Part shown: positions 12,124-24,729 of the stretch, one piece after another | Numbering within the stretch: the stretch's first letter is position 1 | How the letters are laid out: each line of letters begins with the position of its first letter | Assembly: GCA_015501075.1 (NCBI GenBank) | Contig: JADNYJ010000002.1 | Coordinates: 186,001 to 250,000 of the forward strand | Direction of reading: 5' to 3' | Origin: Gymnopilus junonius | Lineage: Eukaryota; Basidiomycota; Agaricomycetes; Agaricales; Galerinaceae | Length of the DNA: 64,000 bases | The notes under the pieces: model-generated | The model's database searches: none | Told to the model about the DNA's origin: nothing | The model's input: the letters and a program-made list of their open reading frames with translations, nothing else | Program-made: the position numbers and the translations under genes

Positions 12124-12877
12124 TCAGTAGTGTGTTTGTGCATGGGTACGTATTGTCTGGAAAGGATTTGCAGAAAATTCAGAATTGGTGAGGATGAGAG
12201 GGTGCCTCAATCGCTCGAGCTTGCTACTGATGAAGTCAGATTTGGGGGAAAAAGAAGAAGACATCTGCACAAACAGAACTCGCTTCCTCTGCGCTTTTGA
12301 TAGAGTAGAGGTGCCTCCTTTTCCTATTGTCCTAGGTTTAACAGCTGGTTCTGTCTTTGTCTCATCCTGCGATGCACCGATTGTATTCAGAGGTTCCTGC
12401 TGTGCCAGTGCATCTTTCTCCAATGTGACCAGCGCAGACTGAAGGTCACTCAATCCTCCAGTAAGTTGTTCCTTCGCTTTGCGTTTCATGCGCCGTTGGT
12501 GCGACTTGGAACCTTGGGTTACACTTAAACCGAATTCTGCAAATATGAATGACAGTATTTCTTAGTTCAGCGTAAAGCACGTTTATGTATTGAGCTTACT
12601 TTGCAGAAATGCCTCCCGTTTTTCAATTTGTTTTACTTTTTTGCTCTGCTGGATTGTAACTTCAGGACCATCTGGCTCGGATTGGCTCAACAATGGTTCA
12701 CTTATTTGGGTCTCTGTCTCCGAAATTTTCAAAGACTGGGTTTCGTCGACGGCCGCCTGAGATGATTGCGGTAATTTGACCGACGAATTGTGCCTTCCAT
12801 GACGAATACGAGCCGCTTTAGGCTGCGTCGCGAAGATTAAGATCACTTTAAGTCATGATGGCGAATCAACCGACCAT
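12124..12877 (-). CDS. SLX9: Ribosome biogenesis protein SLX9
   Basis: SLX9 acts in 40S subunit maturation and pre-40S export. The second exon gives PKAARIRHGRH and ends KREAFLQ. A canonical intron (about 12532-12598) joins it to KFGLSVTQGSKSHQRRMKRKAKEQL. The C-terminus has the family signature: LERLRHPLILTNSEFSANPFQTIRTHAQ. The start is inferred to be an ATG at 12875-12877 that forms a coding exon of only that codon, spliced over 52 bases to CCTAAAGCG, because family members start M-P-K. The alternative is ATG 12846, which adds seven odd residues. The gene is tandem with the membrane-protein gene upstream of it. Confidence 0.87.
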
Positions 12878-13132
12878 TTTGGTCAATCTTGAAGTCCGAA
12901 GGTCAGGCGAATAACTTGTATATCATAGAAGCTTATATGCCCACCTGCGGTGGACAAAGGTATCCAGAAACAAGGAACGTGTGAAAATCCTCGCTTTCTA
13001 TTAAAAGCAATTTATAATTAGAAATGACTGAATGTGGATTCACGAAGATGGACTGATGTACAAAATCTAATAAAACAAGGAGAGTGCGTAAGGGGGTATG
13101 AATCAATGGAATAAATATAATGGTGTCCGTAA

Positions 13133-14581
13133 TCAAGGTCGCCGCATGCTGATAGTAGGATGATGACTGTGATATTTTACCTTTTCAAAGACTCGATAGA
13201 GACTGATAACAAGATTCGAACAATATGCAATAAGGCCCACGCCGACAAGACATATCAATGCTAGCTGCTGGTCGCATATGTCATCTCCCACGCTGCCTTC
13301 AAAGTTAGGAATATTGTAATTAGGACGTGGCAGCTTGTTATACCACGAGGAGGAGGAGGCGGAAGCGCAAGGTATGAGAGAGGTAAAAAAGTTGTCGAAG
13401 CAAAGAGAGAGGGCGGCCGACCAGGCGCATATGAAGAGAACTTCGGATAGCGTATGGGCAAGCTTCGCTGAAGTCCTCCACAGACCTAAAGGACGGCCAA
13501 AATATTCCAGCTGTCCCGGTGTGTAAGCTTTATTCCTGCAACGATATCAAGGCACTTACATAGATGGCTACCATCACATGTATCAAAGTCAAAGGTGCAA
13601 ATATGATCACAACCGTGCTGTTACACTTGTTCAAAGACATGCATCGATAACAGAAGTAAACGAACTCACGGTGAGCTACCAACTGCTCCTAAAGCATTGT
13701 GGTCGAGCTCCAGATTTCGTATTCGAATGGAAATACCCAGAGCCGCGGTTGTAAATGCGATGTTAATAAATCTAAAGAGCTGCATGGGTGTTAGGACACT
13801 TGGACGAACAAAGAGGTCGCACCACTTACTAGTGGGACATAAGTGTTTACTAGAATGAAGGAACGAAGCTTCCTCCGTCGTAAAGCCCAGCCTGACAAAT
13901 TCTTATGGCTGGAGTCGGACTGATTGTCTTCTCGAAAACCATACGACTCCTCGTCATCGTCCCTGGACTGGCGCGTGGGACCCTGTGCTGCAGGCCTTGA
14001 TGTCCACGGTGTGTCCCACCCAGGTGTGTTGTTGTGCGCAAGAGTGTGTGGAGGTTGTGAGGGGATGGGAATTGATAAATGAGGGGTAGGGGACGGATCA
14101 GATTCCCTTTCTTTCTCTTTGCGAAGGAAGCCAGGCTCCCGTGGAGTTGCCGAGGTCGGCATCCATGATAAGGAGATATCTCGAAAGGATTTCCTCTCCG
14201 TCTTCGGTGAGGGAGGGATGAGATTGAAAGTGTCTTGGCGGGGACGGGTGCGGGTGAATGACCACCACCTGGATGTGCCGTCTGATGGATGGCGAGAATG
14301 AAAGGAGGTCACATCAGAAATGCGAGTCTCTGTGAGATGGGGCCCGTCGGTGGAGGGCGCGAGGTGCTCTGTGGGTGATGGCGGTTCATCGCGAGCCCAG
14401 GCTACGGATAATAATAAACGGATGTGAGGATCAGCGAAGGCGCATGACGGAAGGAAGATGACGCACGAGGAGAGGTGACGACGATTGTCGCCGGGGGAGG
14501 CGGTCGCCGGAAGCTGCGGAGACTTGTCGAGTGGTTCAAACTGGTCGCGGATGGCGGGCGCTGGCGGGAGGATGTTGACAT
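13133..14581 (-). CDS. Predicted multi-pass membrane protein, unknown function
   Basis: The start at 14581 (MSTSSRQRPPS) gives a Ser/Pro/Arg-rich cytosolic N-terminus. An intron with donor gtgcgt and acceptor ccgtag joins it to WARDEPPSP and a long disordered stretch. Hydrophobic segments follow: near 13740-13870, near 13560-13620, an exon with LSEVLFICAWSAALSLCFDNFFTSLIPC, and a last helix ALICLVGVGLIAYCSNLVISLY. Between the last two lies a probable luminal loop (about 13270-13345). The topology suggests four transmembrane helices. The end is taken as the TGA at 13133-13135 after MRRP; a further 3' exon is possible. I do not recognise the family. The gene is divergent from the NIP30-type gene, with 63 bases between starts. 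Confidence 0.65.
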
Positions 14582-14644
14582 TCAGAGTCGAGAAAGAGTC
14601 AGCTTCTACTGAAAAGGCAATTCCCCGCTTTCCACCGGACCACC

Positions 14645-15557
14645 ATGGCAGAAGAATCCCTCATACCCTCCCTCTCCGCCGGCGTCGTCGGCTCTCGTTT
14701 TGTCACCCAGGATGAGGTTGACACTGCTAAACAGCGCCGTGAAGAGCAGTGGAAGGCTGCCTATGCTAGGCGCGTCTCGTCTTTCCCCTCTCCCACTGCC
14801 ATACATAACCAGACTCCTCTAGACTTGGCCAGGAACCTCCGCCCCAACAGCAAGAAGAAGTCTACGATGGTCGCTCTTTGGCAGAAGTGAGCTTGTCTTA
14901 CACCAGCTTTTCTAGCGAGTCGTATTCACTTTCCGCTGTTGGTTCCAATATAATCTGTAGAAACTCGCTGCGAATAGGGTTGGTCTCACCCCTTCTCCCA
15001 TGTTCCTTACTGTACAACTTCGTTGCAGATAGCGAAACAGGAAGAATGGGAAGAGAAGACGAAACTAGGTCAGTCATCTTTGATCTCGCTAGGCGTATAC
15101 TCAAGCCGGTGTGGTTCAGCCAATCAATTTCGTGCTCTCGAAGAAGACGAAATTATGTTCTTGGATTCTATTCGAGAACGTCAGGAGGAAGAAGAACGAC
15201 AGCGCAAAGAAAAGGATGGTGAGGAAGTAAAAAATTTTAAGGAGTGCGTATTTTATTGAGCTCATACTCATTACCACTCTCAACGTCTTGTGCAGAGCCG
15301 TCGCAGCTCGAGCGAACGCGGCTAACAATCCACAGCCGCCAATTCCTGGCCAGTCAATTTCAGTTACTACCACAAAGCCGAAGCCTCCTGCTCCAAGGAA
15401 GGACACCAAGAAAACATTGAAAGGAGTCGTCGTGAAGAAAAAGGCCAAACCAGCCATTGCTAACACTGCAAGAAGCACGACAAAACCTGCAACAAAAGAC
15501 ACCAGGGGAGATGACACTCTGCCTGAAGCTAAGCGAAGGAAAGTGACAGAGTCATAG
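14645..15557 (+). CDS. NIP30/FAM192A-type (PSME3-interacting) protein
   Basis: Animal members (PIP30/FAM192A) bind the PA28-gamma proteasome activator in the nucleus. Exon 1 gives MAEESLIPSLSAGVVGSRFV and then QDEVDTAKQRREEQWKAAYAR. After splicing, RLGQEPPPQQQEEVYDGRSLAE, KLAANR and IAKQEEWEEKTKL complete the NIP30 domain, followed by NQFRALEEDEIMFLDSIRER and EAVAARANAANNP. The C-terminus is lysine-rich with a bipartite-like nuclear signal (EAKRRKVTES). Five short introns fit with GT-AG ends. The reading frame is intact once spliced, and the length (about 220 residues) is normal for the family. Confidence 0.88.
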
Positions 15558-15683
15558 CTTGGTCGGGGATTCGTTAATCGCTTGCGTATGTAAGTGCGAA
15601 TTGTTATTGAAGGTAAAGTGTCCATGTCATTAGTCTATTTTTTACCGTGCAGGACGGTCGCAATGTAATGTGAATGTTTACTC

Positions 15684-17272
15684 TTACCGCGTGGGCGTGG
15701 GTGTCCAACGCACACGGCTAAGATCTTTTTCTTTGCCTTTGGAACCCAAGTCCCATCCTGCATTCTGTTCCATGGCCTCCGCTCTTCTGCTTGCTGCTGT
15801 TCCCATGGCAGTCCTTTGTAGTAAACGACGTGCAGCGGGCGTAAGGTTTCCTGCTGCTTGTGCTTTCCGAGGAGTAAACGAAGGTGGCCCCATGCTACCC
15901 TTCTTCCCCAATAAAGTTGACTTTATTGTTCGAGGTGTCCGACTTGACGAGTTAAGCTTCTCAGCCTTAGCTCGTAGGCTTTTTGAAGCACTGTCAGATA
16001 GTCTATGGGAGATTGCCTCTCTTGCCGATATTTCGGGTATACGGAATGGAGTACGCAAATCAGTAGGATCACCACCTTGACTGATGATCCTCGGCGTTGC
16101 ATTGATGGACCCCCACGTCATTAGTTGCTTCAGAGCAGCGGGTCCTAGCTCAGCTGGTGTGGGTGATGGAAGGTTTGGGATAAGAGAGAAGCCAGCTTCT
16201 TTAGGAGAACTAGGTCTATCTAGAAGGACGGATACGTGAATATACGCATATGAAAGTGCAGGAGAACCGACGTACACGGTGTTCCAGAAATTGCAGCATC
16301 AACACGACTTCTCGTTGGACTGGGAGGGGCCGATGCCGACTTGTGATCGCTTACTTCGTGTTCTTGTTCTGCCAAACGCGTACTTGCATAGTTGACACTC
16401 TTTGGATTTGCCTCAGCTTCAGCAGATGTTGGCTTTGCCTGGTAAGGAGAAACATCTGCATCGGGAGGAAACATTAAGGAATTTCGAGCCTGGAATCAAT
16501 GTCAGAAAGTGAGGAGAACCTACAGCATAACGCAACGTACCTTGAACTTCCAGCCATCCACACCAGCAGGCCGAGTGTCTTTGACAGGTGCCATAACGTC
16601 GACTGGTTCATCGTCCGTATCACTATCCCGGATGACAACAACACCTCCACCTTCCTTTGCCTCGACCTCCTCTTCGTTCTTTTCTTGACTGGCGGTAATA
16701 AGACCAGCAGGCTTCGGCATCTCTATCATAAACTTCTCTCTTACACCAGGAACCTTGGGTGGTTCGAGGAACATTGTCTCTCTCTGCTCTATCATCTTGG
16801 CCTGCTGATTCTCGACTCGCCTCTGCGCATTCCATGCCCAGGCCCACTTTTCCTTGCGAACTCTGTTTTCTTCGTCAATTATTTGGGTAAAACTAGAGTT
16901 GTCTTCAGATGTATAACGAGCTTGGAAGTCATCCAGGTTCATGTCCATGTCGTATCTCGTGCGCTTTTGGGGAGGCTCCCCCTTGGGAGTGCGTAAGGGT
17001 GTCTCTCCAACCAGTCCGTACGGCGTTCGCGAAGGAGTTTGGCCCAATCCTCTCATCGACGCAGAGGGAGTAAAGGTGACTTGTTGCAGGCGCCGAACTG
17101 AAGCATTGATCAAATGCGGGTCTCTGGATTGCAAGGCGTCGAGGTATTCATTGGTGGCATCGAGATGGACAAGGGAGGGAAAGAAATCACGGGCAATGAT
17201 TTGCGAAAGAGCCTCGGTGTATTCCTCTTCTTCGAGGACAACCTGGCTATTGAGAGAGCGTTCAGAGGACAT
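15684..17272 (-). CDS. ESS2: Nuclear/splicing protein ESS2 (DGCR14, Bis1)
   Basis: ESS2 (Es2/DGCR14) associates with late spliceosomes. The N-terminus has the signature VLEEEEYTEALSQIIARDFFP followed by LVHLDATNEYLDAL. The middle has FTPSASMRGLGQTPSRTPYG and SFTQIIDEENRVRKEKWAWAWN. A later exon reads WKFK-ARNSLMFPPDADVSPY. The C-terminal exon has LMTWGSINATPRII and FRIPEISAREAISHRLSD, and ends KAQAAGNLTPAARRLLQRT...RVRWTPTPTR. Two introns near 16480-16545 and 16210-16290 are needed. All family blocks are present in order and the frame is intact. The length is about 460 residues. Confidence 0.92.
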
Positions 17273-17387
17273 GATGGCGTTCAGACTCGAATCGGATTCT
17301 TACTTCAGTAATTGCCGTGGGAACCTGATGTCGGCTAATAAACAACTACTATTCAAAGGAGGGTGCAATACATATAGAAGATAACAT

Positions 17388-19565
17388 TCAATTAGCAGAA
17401 CTTCGAGAATGAGGCTCAAGGTCTGTGAGATCTAGAACATTGTGTGTCTCTGCTCCCCCACTACGCCGACCGGATATGCCTCCGCCACTCGGTCGTCCAA
17501 TTCGACTCTTTGTCAGAATCGACGACCCACTCGTCGACGTAGGCATCCTAGAGCTAGGCCGAATGGTAACATTTGCATTCAAGTCATCCGGTAGATTGGG
17601 AAGAGCTTTCGATTCAACGGGGGATAAAGAACGTGTGTAATTTCCAGCGTAGCTCGCTGGGGGCATAGTAGTCGGTCTTTCGCGAATACTGGTAGGAAGT
17701 GGTGGAACAGGGACTGCTGGCTTGCCAAGTGAGGATCGTTTTAACTGACTGTATGGCGTAGAGCCAGGCCCGGTCGATCTCTTCATTCCAATGGTAGAGG
17801 TTGATAGACTGTTGGAAGGTACCGGCAAGAATGTTGGCGTTTGCGGACGCGACGCAGCTGATCCACCTCCAGAGTGTCTCGACTGTGGCCGCCGAACACC
17901 CGTACTGACTGACAAGGGATTCATTGGGCCGGTGCTAAGAGAAGGCGACGTTGAGCGGACCATTGTAGAAGCAGCAGGACGGAATGCGGTCGGTGCTGTC
18001 CCGTTCGAAAGCCTGCGCCTCTCTTTCAGACGTTTCGCTGCCTTGTCTTTCTGAGGAGAGGGGGAATCTTCCATGATGAGGACCCACCCAGATGAATCAC
18101 CCCCGTTCCTCTTTGAAGTATTCGACGATGGGCTATCATTATTACGTCGGGAATCGACACTTCTTCTCTGAGATTCCAAGCTTGTCTTTGCTGTGGAGCC
18201 GTTCGAAGCCATGGAAGAAGGGGAGCTTGTGCCCGGAACGGGACTTATTGGAGTCGAGGAGAGACTTTGTCTGGTGCTGCTTGCCATCCGGAGTCGAGGA
18301 ACACGAGTATGAATCTTTTGCTCTAGATTACGAACTCGTGCACGCATTTCTGACACCATTTGAACACCTTTGTTCTTGGCGATAGATCCAGTGGACGAGG
18401 ATGTGCTTATTACAGAGGTCAATGAAGACAGTTTGGGCACAGTAGAAGGTTTAACAAGACCACGAGGACTAGCTGTGGATGGAGAGGAAAAGGTAGGAAG
18501 AGTGGTCGATGTTCGGAGAAGGTTGGATGAGTTCTTTAAAGGAGTGGGTTTATCAACTATCGATCTGACACGAGGCATGAAGGGTGAAGGCACGGCAGGT
18601 CTTGATAGGGAGGCTTTTGGAGTTGTCATCACGGTTTCTGTCAGGGATGGTTCAGACGCTGGGGATATGTCAGTCGAGTCTAGGTTTGGGGGAGGTGCGG
18701 TTTCCAAAAGGTTCTCAGTTGACGGAAGAGAAGATTGGGAGTCTCGAGACCCCGCTAGTAATGATGCAGAGGAATCTTTGCGCGTAGACAGGCTCTTCAG
18801 TTGGTCTCGTAGGATGGATGTTTCCACATTGGCATCTGGAATGAAAATGAGCCATGCTGTTTACTGAACAGTCAAAGGAAACGCGCCTCTTAGTTCATCT
18901 TTCAGTCGCTGAGTGTCCTCCTCGAGACCTGCTTTCTCTAATAGCTCGTGTTCGAGTAAGATTTTCTCTTCAAGCGCCTTTGAGTATTTGGTTTCCATAT
19001 CGGCCAAGCTAGATGAGACTGCGCGTTCATTGCGCTCCAAATCGTCATTTCCCATCTCCAGCTCTCTGAGGTGGACCTTGGTTTGTTGATGTTCCTGCCG
19101 AAGTTGGTCCAGCTCTCGCTGAAGAGAGGTAGTGGTGGTGTTGTGAGTCGTTTGCAGTGACATGAATTTACCCTGCCAGAGAATGAATTGTGGCATTATT
19201 TAGGAAGAATAATTGGGAATATGTGTACCTTCCACTCATCCCGCTCATGCTCTGCCCTGATGACCTTTGCTTGGAGATCCTGCTGCGCCTTTTCGGTGCG
19301 CTGAAGTTCGCTCTCCAACTCTGCTTCCAATTCTTTACTAGCCTGGTGGAAGTCGTCCAGCTCCGCACGGGTCTCTGCTAGCATATCAAGGACCTTGGAA
19401 AGGATGAATGAGTATGAAAAGAGAGTCGAACAGCGCGATCGACTGACTTCATTGTACTTTTCGCGCCAGTCCGTGCTTGAAGAGGAACTGAAGGAAGAAT
19501 GAGAAGGAAATTAAGGGCGACACAGCGAGGAACACGGACGCAATGGTGTTGTCATCGAGGGACAT
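17388..19565 (-). CDS. NDE1: Nuclear distribution protein NudE/NDE1 homologue
   Basis: NudE links LIS1 to dynein and is needed for nuclear migration in fungi. Exon 1 (ATG at 19565, MSLDDNTIA) splices through donor gtccgt to SSSTDWREKYNEVLDMLAE, the DWxEKY opening of the NudE coiled coil. Next come RAELDDFHQASKELEAELESEL, then GKFMSLQTTHNT, SLQRELDQLRQEHQQTKVHLRELE and SSLADMETKYSKALEEK. The coiled coil ends in a Ser/Thr-rich, disordered C-terminal half (17388-18800) typical of fungal NudE. Four to five introns fit. Family members keep the N-terminal LIS1-binding helix and vary after it, as here. Confidence 0.88.
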
Positions 19566-19727
19566 GTGGCGGTCCTTTCTTAAAGGGTCAGTAGCGGAAA
19601 GAACAGCGGCCATAGTGCTTGCGAGACCGGTCTCGCAGCAGCAAAGGTGCAAGCAGCAGTTTGGCAGAGAAGACTAGTAATCCATCAAAATTTCCTTATT
19701 TGGTGACAACTAACTGGGGTGGCTACT

Positions 19728-20444
19728 CTACGGCATATCTAACGGTTTCGCACACTTGCGCTTTTCTATCTTGCCCGTCTTTGGACATCGCATCTCCTGC
19801 CACGAAACAGGCTCCAGTGTTGCTCCTGCAGCACAAGACATGACTACTAATCAGCAGCAGCAACCACACCACTCACCGGCTTCACTCGTCGCAAAAATAA
19901 CACCGAGATCGTTCCGGGCTGTCGTCACAAAATAACTGCGCGCGTCTCCGAGGGAAATCTGCAAGTCACAGATTCATAGCTACAGTCTGGCATATAGAGG
20001 AACAGGACTCACGACTTGCGTCCGGACAACATCCCCGCCACGGAAAGAGTCTCCAATCTTCACGCGGTCCTTCTCAGTAGCGCGGACATCCTGGGTGCGA
20101 ATGACGCCTGTAAACTCTTCACCTGCAGGGAGGGGCACGCCGTCGACAACGGTAATGAATAGAAGGGCCTGCAAGGGCGAGAGACGGGTCACGGTGCCGA
20201 TGACAACAGAACCTGGCATGGGTATACGGGGTTGGATGCGGGAGATGGTCAAAGTCTAGAGGTGCAATGAGATGAAGGATTGAATGTTGAGTGGGAAATG
20301 ACGGACAGACGCGTTGATGCGGGGGACACCGAGCAGACTGGCGCGTATCTGACCATCGCGCTGGTAGGTGCCAGGACCGAGCTGAGGGACGGGTGTCCTT
20401 GGGGGAAGAACAATGGGTTGGCCGGGGAGAACGGTAGTAGACAT
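19728..20444 (-). CDS. CSL4: Exosome cap subunit CSL4 (EXOSC1)
   Basis: CSL4 is an S1-domain cap subunit of the RNA exosome. The start at 20444 (MSTTVLPGQPIVLPP) leads into PGTYQRDGQIRASLLGVPRI, the N-terminal CSL4 fold. The next exon has PRIPMPGSVVIGTVTRLSPLQALLFITVV, the start of the S1 domain, and FTGVIRTQDVRATEKDRVKIGDSFRGGD. Then come ISLGDARSYFVTTARNDLGVIFATSEAG and a last exon with VSWQEMRCPKTGKIEKRKCAKP, a zinc-ribbon-like pair of cysteines. The stop is at 19728-19730. Four exons all fit GT-AG splicing. It is divergent from pyruvate dehydrogenase E2 with 127 bases between starts. Confidence 0.93.
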
Positions 20445-20571
20445 GAAAGGACGAACTTGGAAGATGATTGCAGTTGTTTGCCTCCCCCAAATGGGGATTG
20501 CACCCAGAGTAGTTTCCCCAAATAAATTCCCGTTCAACTTCTCTCCATCGTCCGTTTTCTCCTTCTTCAAA

Positions 20572-22189
20572 ATGGCCTTCGCCTTGGCTCGCGTTTTTGC
20601 AAGAGGTTCTCTCCTTTACTTCTTTCTTGTTTGCCGTCCTTATCAATACCCTTCGTAGGCTTCCATGTCTCCGCCCGTAGACACGCCCTCAGCCCCTTCA
20701 ACATGCCAGCGATGAGTCCCACAATGACTGAGGGTGGTATTGCGTCATGGAAAAAGAAGGAAGGCGAATCTTTCTCTGCTGGCGATGTCTTGCTCGAAAT
20801 CGTCTGTTCTGTGTCTAATCTCTTTCCTGTTCTTCGCTCACCCCCGCTCTAAAAGGAAACTGACAAGGCCACCATTGACGTTGAGGCTCAAGACGACGGT
20901 GTATTGGCCAAGATTATTGTATGGCCTTTTTTTTTCTTTTTCTGGGGATTCTCTTGAGAATTCATATCTCTCCAGGCAGACGATGGAAGCAAAGGCGTCC
21001 CTGTTGGCTCCGTTATTGCCGTTATTGGAGAACAGGGAGACGACTTAGCTGGCGCAGATGAAGTTGCCAAGCAGGCCGCATCTCCCAAGGAAGAGTCCGC
21101 AGCATCCCCTCCCAAAGAAGAGAAGGCACCTGCAGCCTCAGAGGAGCCACCCAAACCCACTCCGGTTCAGGCGCAAAAGGAGGAGCTCCCGACTAGCCAA
21201 CGCATCTTTGCTTCACCTGTTGCAAAGAAGATTGCCCTTGAACGAGGGATTCCTCTCTCTAAAATAAAAGGCACTGGCCCTTCAGGTCGCATCATCCGCG
21301 AGGATGTTGAGAAGTACAAGCCAGAGGTTGCCACTTCGCCTGCCGCAGTGCCTATCACAGCTCAACCACCAGCTGCCCAACTACCTGTCGACTATGTTGA
21401 CACACCCGTCTCCAACATGCGTCGCACCATTGGTACTCGTCTCACACAATCCAAGCAGGAGATTCCTCACTATTACCTTACCGTTGATATCAACATGGAC
21501 AAAGTGTTGAAACTCCGTGAAGTCTTCAACAAGTCCTTGGCTGCAAAGGATCAGAAACTGAGCGTGAACGACTTCATTGTTAAGGCTGTTGCATGCGCCT
21601 TGGCTGATGTACCAGAGGCAAACTCTGCTTGGCTGGGAGAAGTCATTCGCACGTGAGTACTTGTTCTCTGTAGGGCGTAACCGGGCCTAATCTTCCCTTT
21701 GTTTAGCTACAAAAAGGCTGACATTTCTGTCGCTGTCGCCACATCTTCTGGGTTGATAACACCCATCATCAAAGATGCCGGTTCCAAGGGTTTGGCAACT
21801 ATCTCTTCAGAAACAAAGGCGCTAGCTAAGAAGGCCCGTGATGGAAAACTCCAACCTTCAGAATATCAGGTCGGTATTTTTTATGTTTTCGAGAGTTGTA
21901 GGCTGATTGTGTAATACAGGGCGGTACATTCACAATTTCTAACCTTGGCATGTATGGCATTGACCACTTCACCGCTATTATCAACCCACCTCAATCGTGC
22001 ATTCTGGCTGTTGGGTCCACTGAGGCCAAACTTGTTCCTGCACCTGAGGAGGAACGTGGCTTCAAGGTCGTGCAATCTATGAAAGTTACCCTCAGCTCAG
22101 ATCACAGAACTGTTGACGGAGCTGTTGGCGCTAGGTGGTTGACTGCGTTCAAAGGATACATCGAAAACCCCCTAACCTTCATGCTATGA
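20572..22189 (+). CDS. LAT1: Pyruvate dehydrogenase E2, dihydrolipoamide acetyltransferase
   Basis: E2 transfers acetyl groups to CoA in the mitochondrial PDH complex. Exon 1 [11 protein letters not shown] plus [23 protein letters not shown] gives a presequence and the start of the lipoyl domain. The lipoylated lysine lies in [16 protein letters not shown] Pro/Ala/Glu linker follows, then the E1/E3-binding domain ([34 protein letters not shown]). The catalytic domain runs from [16 protein letters not shown] to the active-site motif [14 protein letters not shown] near the C-terminus. There is a single lipoyl domain, as in other fungi. Five introns fit. Lipoyl synthase, whose pathway supplies this cofactor, lies at 29.6-31.0 kb. 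Confidence 0.96.
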
Positions 22190-22613
22190 CGATTCCCTAG
22201 TACAATGGCTTTGCACTTATAGATTTACTTGACAATCACCTTGGCTTGAAAACCAGATAGTGCTTTGTTACATGCATTATATCCGCTGAACCGCGCAAAT
22301 TTAATACCACTTGTTGTTATAGATGTCAACTATCATTCAACTTCTACTGTCTCACTCCATCCATGCTTGTCCTAAGATCTGAGTGGAAAAACCCACTGAA
22401 ATAATCGGAGGATGCCTTTTGCTTGGTTAATTTCAAACAAGTCTCAGAGCGTTGGCATGAATACCAACACACAAGTCGTTGACAACGCCGTTACGCCACG
22501 ATCTGATGACCCTGATGTGGTCATACCGCAACCTATAGCTACGCGAGCATGACAAACAACATTCTACCTCTTGCGCAGTCGCGCTTGAACATCTCATTCG
22601 CAAATGCTTCCAG
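22190..22613. other. Intergenic spacer with no recognisable feature
   Basis: This is 3' flank of the E2 gene and 5' flank of the coiled-coil gene. It could hold an upstream exon of the latter, because its start codon is uncertain. No repeat or RNA gene was seen. Confidence 0.35.
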
Positions 22614-24596
22614 ATGGACGAGGTATTCTGGTCAAATGTTTTGAAGCGCTGGTCTGACGCTTCAGAGAACGTAATTATACTCAAGAAGGAACTAGTAAAG
22701 GTTCACGAAGAGGTTGTCATTCTCGGTGCCGACATGTATCGTTCCGAAGTGGATACTTACTGCAATTTGTCTAGCGCGAACTGTACCGTGGTTTAGTCGA
22801 TAGTCTACGGAAAATCGACGTTCGAGGGTCGCGTCAATCTACCGAAGGCGAAAGTTTACTGCATAGCCATACGCGTATCAATTCACTCCTAGACAATGAA
22901 CGCGATGGTTCAACTGTGACAGACGAGCTACAGGATGCAGAAGTTGGATTGAACAAAGCCAAGGAGGAATATCGGCGACTGCAACAAGGAGTGCGTTGAC
23001 ATTTACATGTAACTTATTCCTGTCACACTTTTGACTTCATTCCTTTCGAAAGTTGGCCTCTTCCATAGAAGAGATAAAGGCTCTGAAGCTAGAAAATGAT
23101 CGACTTGCCATTGAACGAGGACAGCAAATATCAGAGCTGCAAGCTGAGTTGGCTGATACAAAGAATATTTGCAGAAGGCAGGGCGAAGAACTGCAAAAGC
23201 GCGAAGCTACCGAAAAGGTCTGTTTCGTCCTCAAATGAGTTGGGTAGTCCTGACTGCTTCTTGTTTTAGACCGCTGCCAACTTTGAAGGATCTTCTAAGG
23301 TTCTTTGGTTGTGATTTACACTACACGTTGTTTCTCAGTCTCTTGTGCAGCCAGCTTTTGCCAGTCCGTCGCAGAAGGGGAAGACTCCGGAAAAAGAGGT
23401 ATTTGTGCTAATCAAGCTGTTCAATGGACTGACCGACTTTAACTCTAACTCTCTTGCGCCGATTGAAGTTTGAGGATCTCAAACGGACACTGGAAGCCAC
23501 GCAAATGGAAAATCACAATTTACGCGAAGAACTGGCTACTACCCGCGACAAGTTGCAGAAAGCAGAAGATAGTTCCAAAGCTCTGTTAAGCTCTATAATC
23601 AAGCTTCAAACCATTGTGAAACATTGCGTTATTCTTGCTTGTCATAAAACTGAACTGCTTTCCAGACCCGGCATTCCACACCAACCGCGCCGCTTTCGTG
23701 GTCCATTAATCCATTACGCCCCAATTCTCGTGGCTCGTCAAGAAAACTGTCATTTAGCTCTATTGGCCAATCCAAGAATTCGATATCTATCGAACACAGG
23801 AGAGCACTGCAAGATGCCACTCCCCATATCAATGATAATACTATTGTAAGGGAAAGCATATCTCAGTTTCATTTCGTTCTACCTTTAGAACGGCAAAAAA
23901 TCCTGGTCGAGTTGCCTTTAGTACCTGTTCCAGAAGTTGACACAAAGCAAAATGCCTTCGACCGCGATTTCTTGAAGGCTGCGCTAAGTGACGGTATGCA
24001 ATCTCTCATCAAATAGTACGTTTTCCTCCTCTATTACGTGTCTCAAAGTTGTCCACCTGGCTATCATGTAGTCTTCCAAAGGATCGAATAGACAAAACGA
24101 TTGTGTCGTCCTATCTTTGCCCTACCCTGAACCATCATCCGTGGTGTCCATCGAGTCCAGGTCAACATGGGTTTCTTTTCGTTGGCCTTGGAAAAGAAAG
24201 GAATTCATATAAATCTCCGGTCATTCGAAACTTGTTTGTGGGACTCCCGAAGGGTCCTACAATGACTCGCATGTTCCGATACCTAGGGAGGTATAAGGTG
24301 TCTCGTGTTGAACCACTTGCAGTTGAAGAATGGCTTTCTCTTTCCACCGACGTAAGTTCCATAAACTTGTATATCCTTTCTGCCATTGACGTGCATTCGA
24401 GGTCAAATCGACATATGTCAAACTCACCAAGGACAAAGCCAAAGACACTCGGACTCCAGAAGACATATTGCAAGCTTATGACAAGGGCGACCTTGTGGTT
24501 CCCTGCGTTCTTTTGCAATACATGGGTTTTGATGATCCTTTTCATGCTGGCCTTCTATCATATATGAAAGCGGCGAATAATCTAAATAAAGATTGA
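22614..24596 (+). CDS. Coiled-coil protein with a conserved C-terminal domain, unknown
   Basis: The N-terminal half is heptad-rich: VLKRWSDASENVIILKKEL, LQDAEVGLNKAKEEYRRLQQ, IKALKLENDRLAIERGQQI and LKFEDLKRTLEATQMENHNL. The C-terminal part looks like a folded domain: GFLFVGLGKER, then MFRYLGRYKVSRVEPLAVEEW. After an intron ending near 24400 it continues VKSTYVKLTKDKAKDTRTPED and LVVPCVLLQYMGFDDPFHAGLL, with the stop at 24594-24596. This end resembles a domain I have seen only in mushroom proteins (possibly DUF6697; unverified). Several introns are needed and their borders around 23230-24040 are uncertain. The start is the first ATG in the open exon and may be too short. Confidence 0.6.
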
Positions 24597-24729
24597 TGAC
24601 GCGTTAGAATATTTTTATTATTTATGTACTTTATCTGATTCTTTTCAGTTCACCTCCGACTTCTCCTCTATTTGTCAAATCCGGTGACACTCTTTAAACC
24701 TCACCGAAACGGCGAAAGTTTCCCCAAAT

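Noticed and set aside
18370..18867. Long open frame on plus across the NudE gene
   Set aside because: It is a mirror of the NudE Ser/Thr-rich C-terminal region and has no family likeness.
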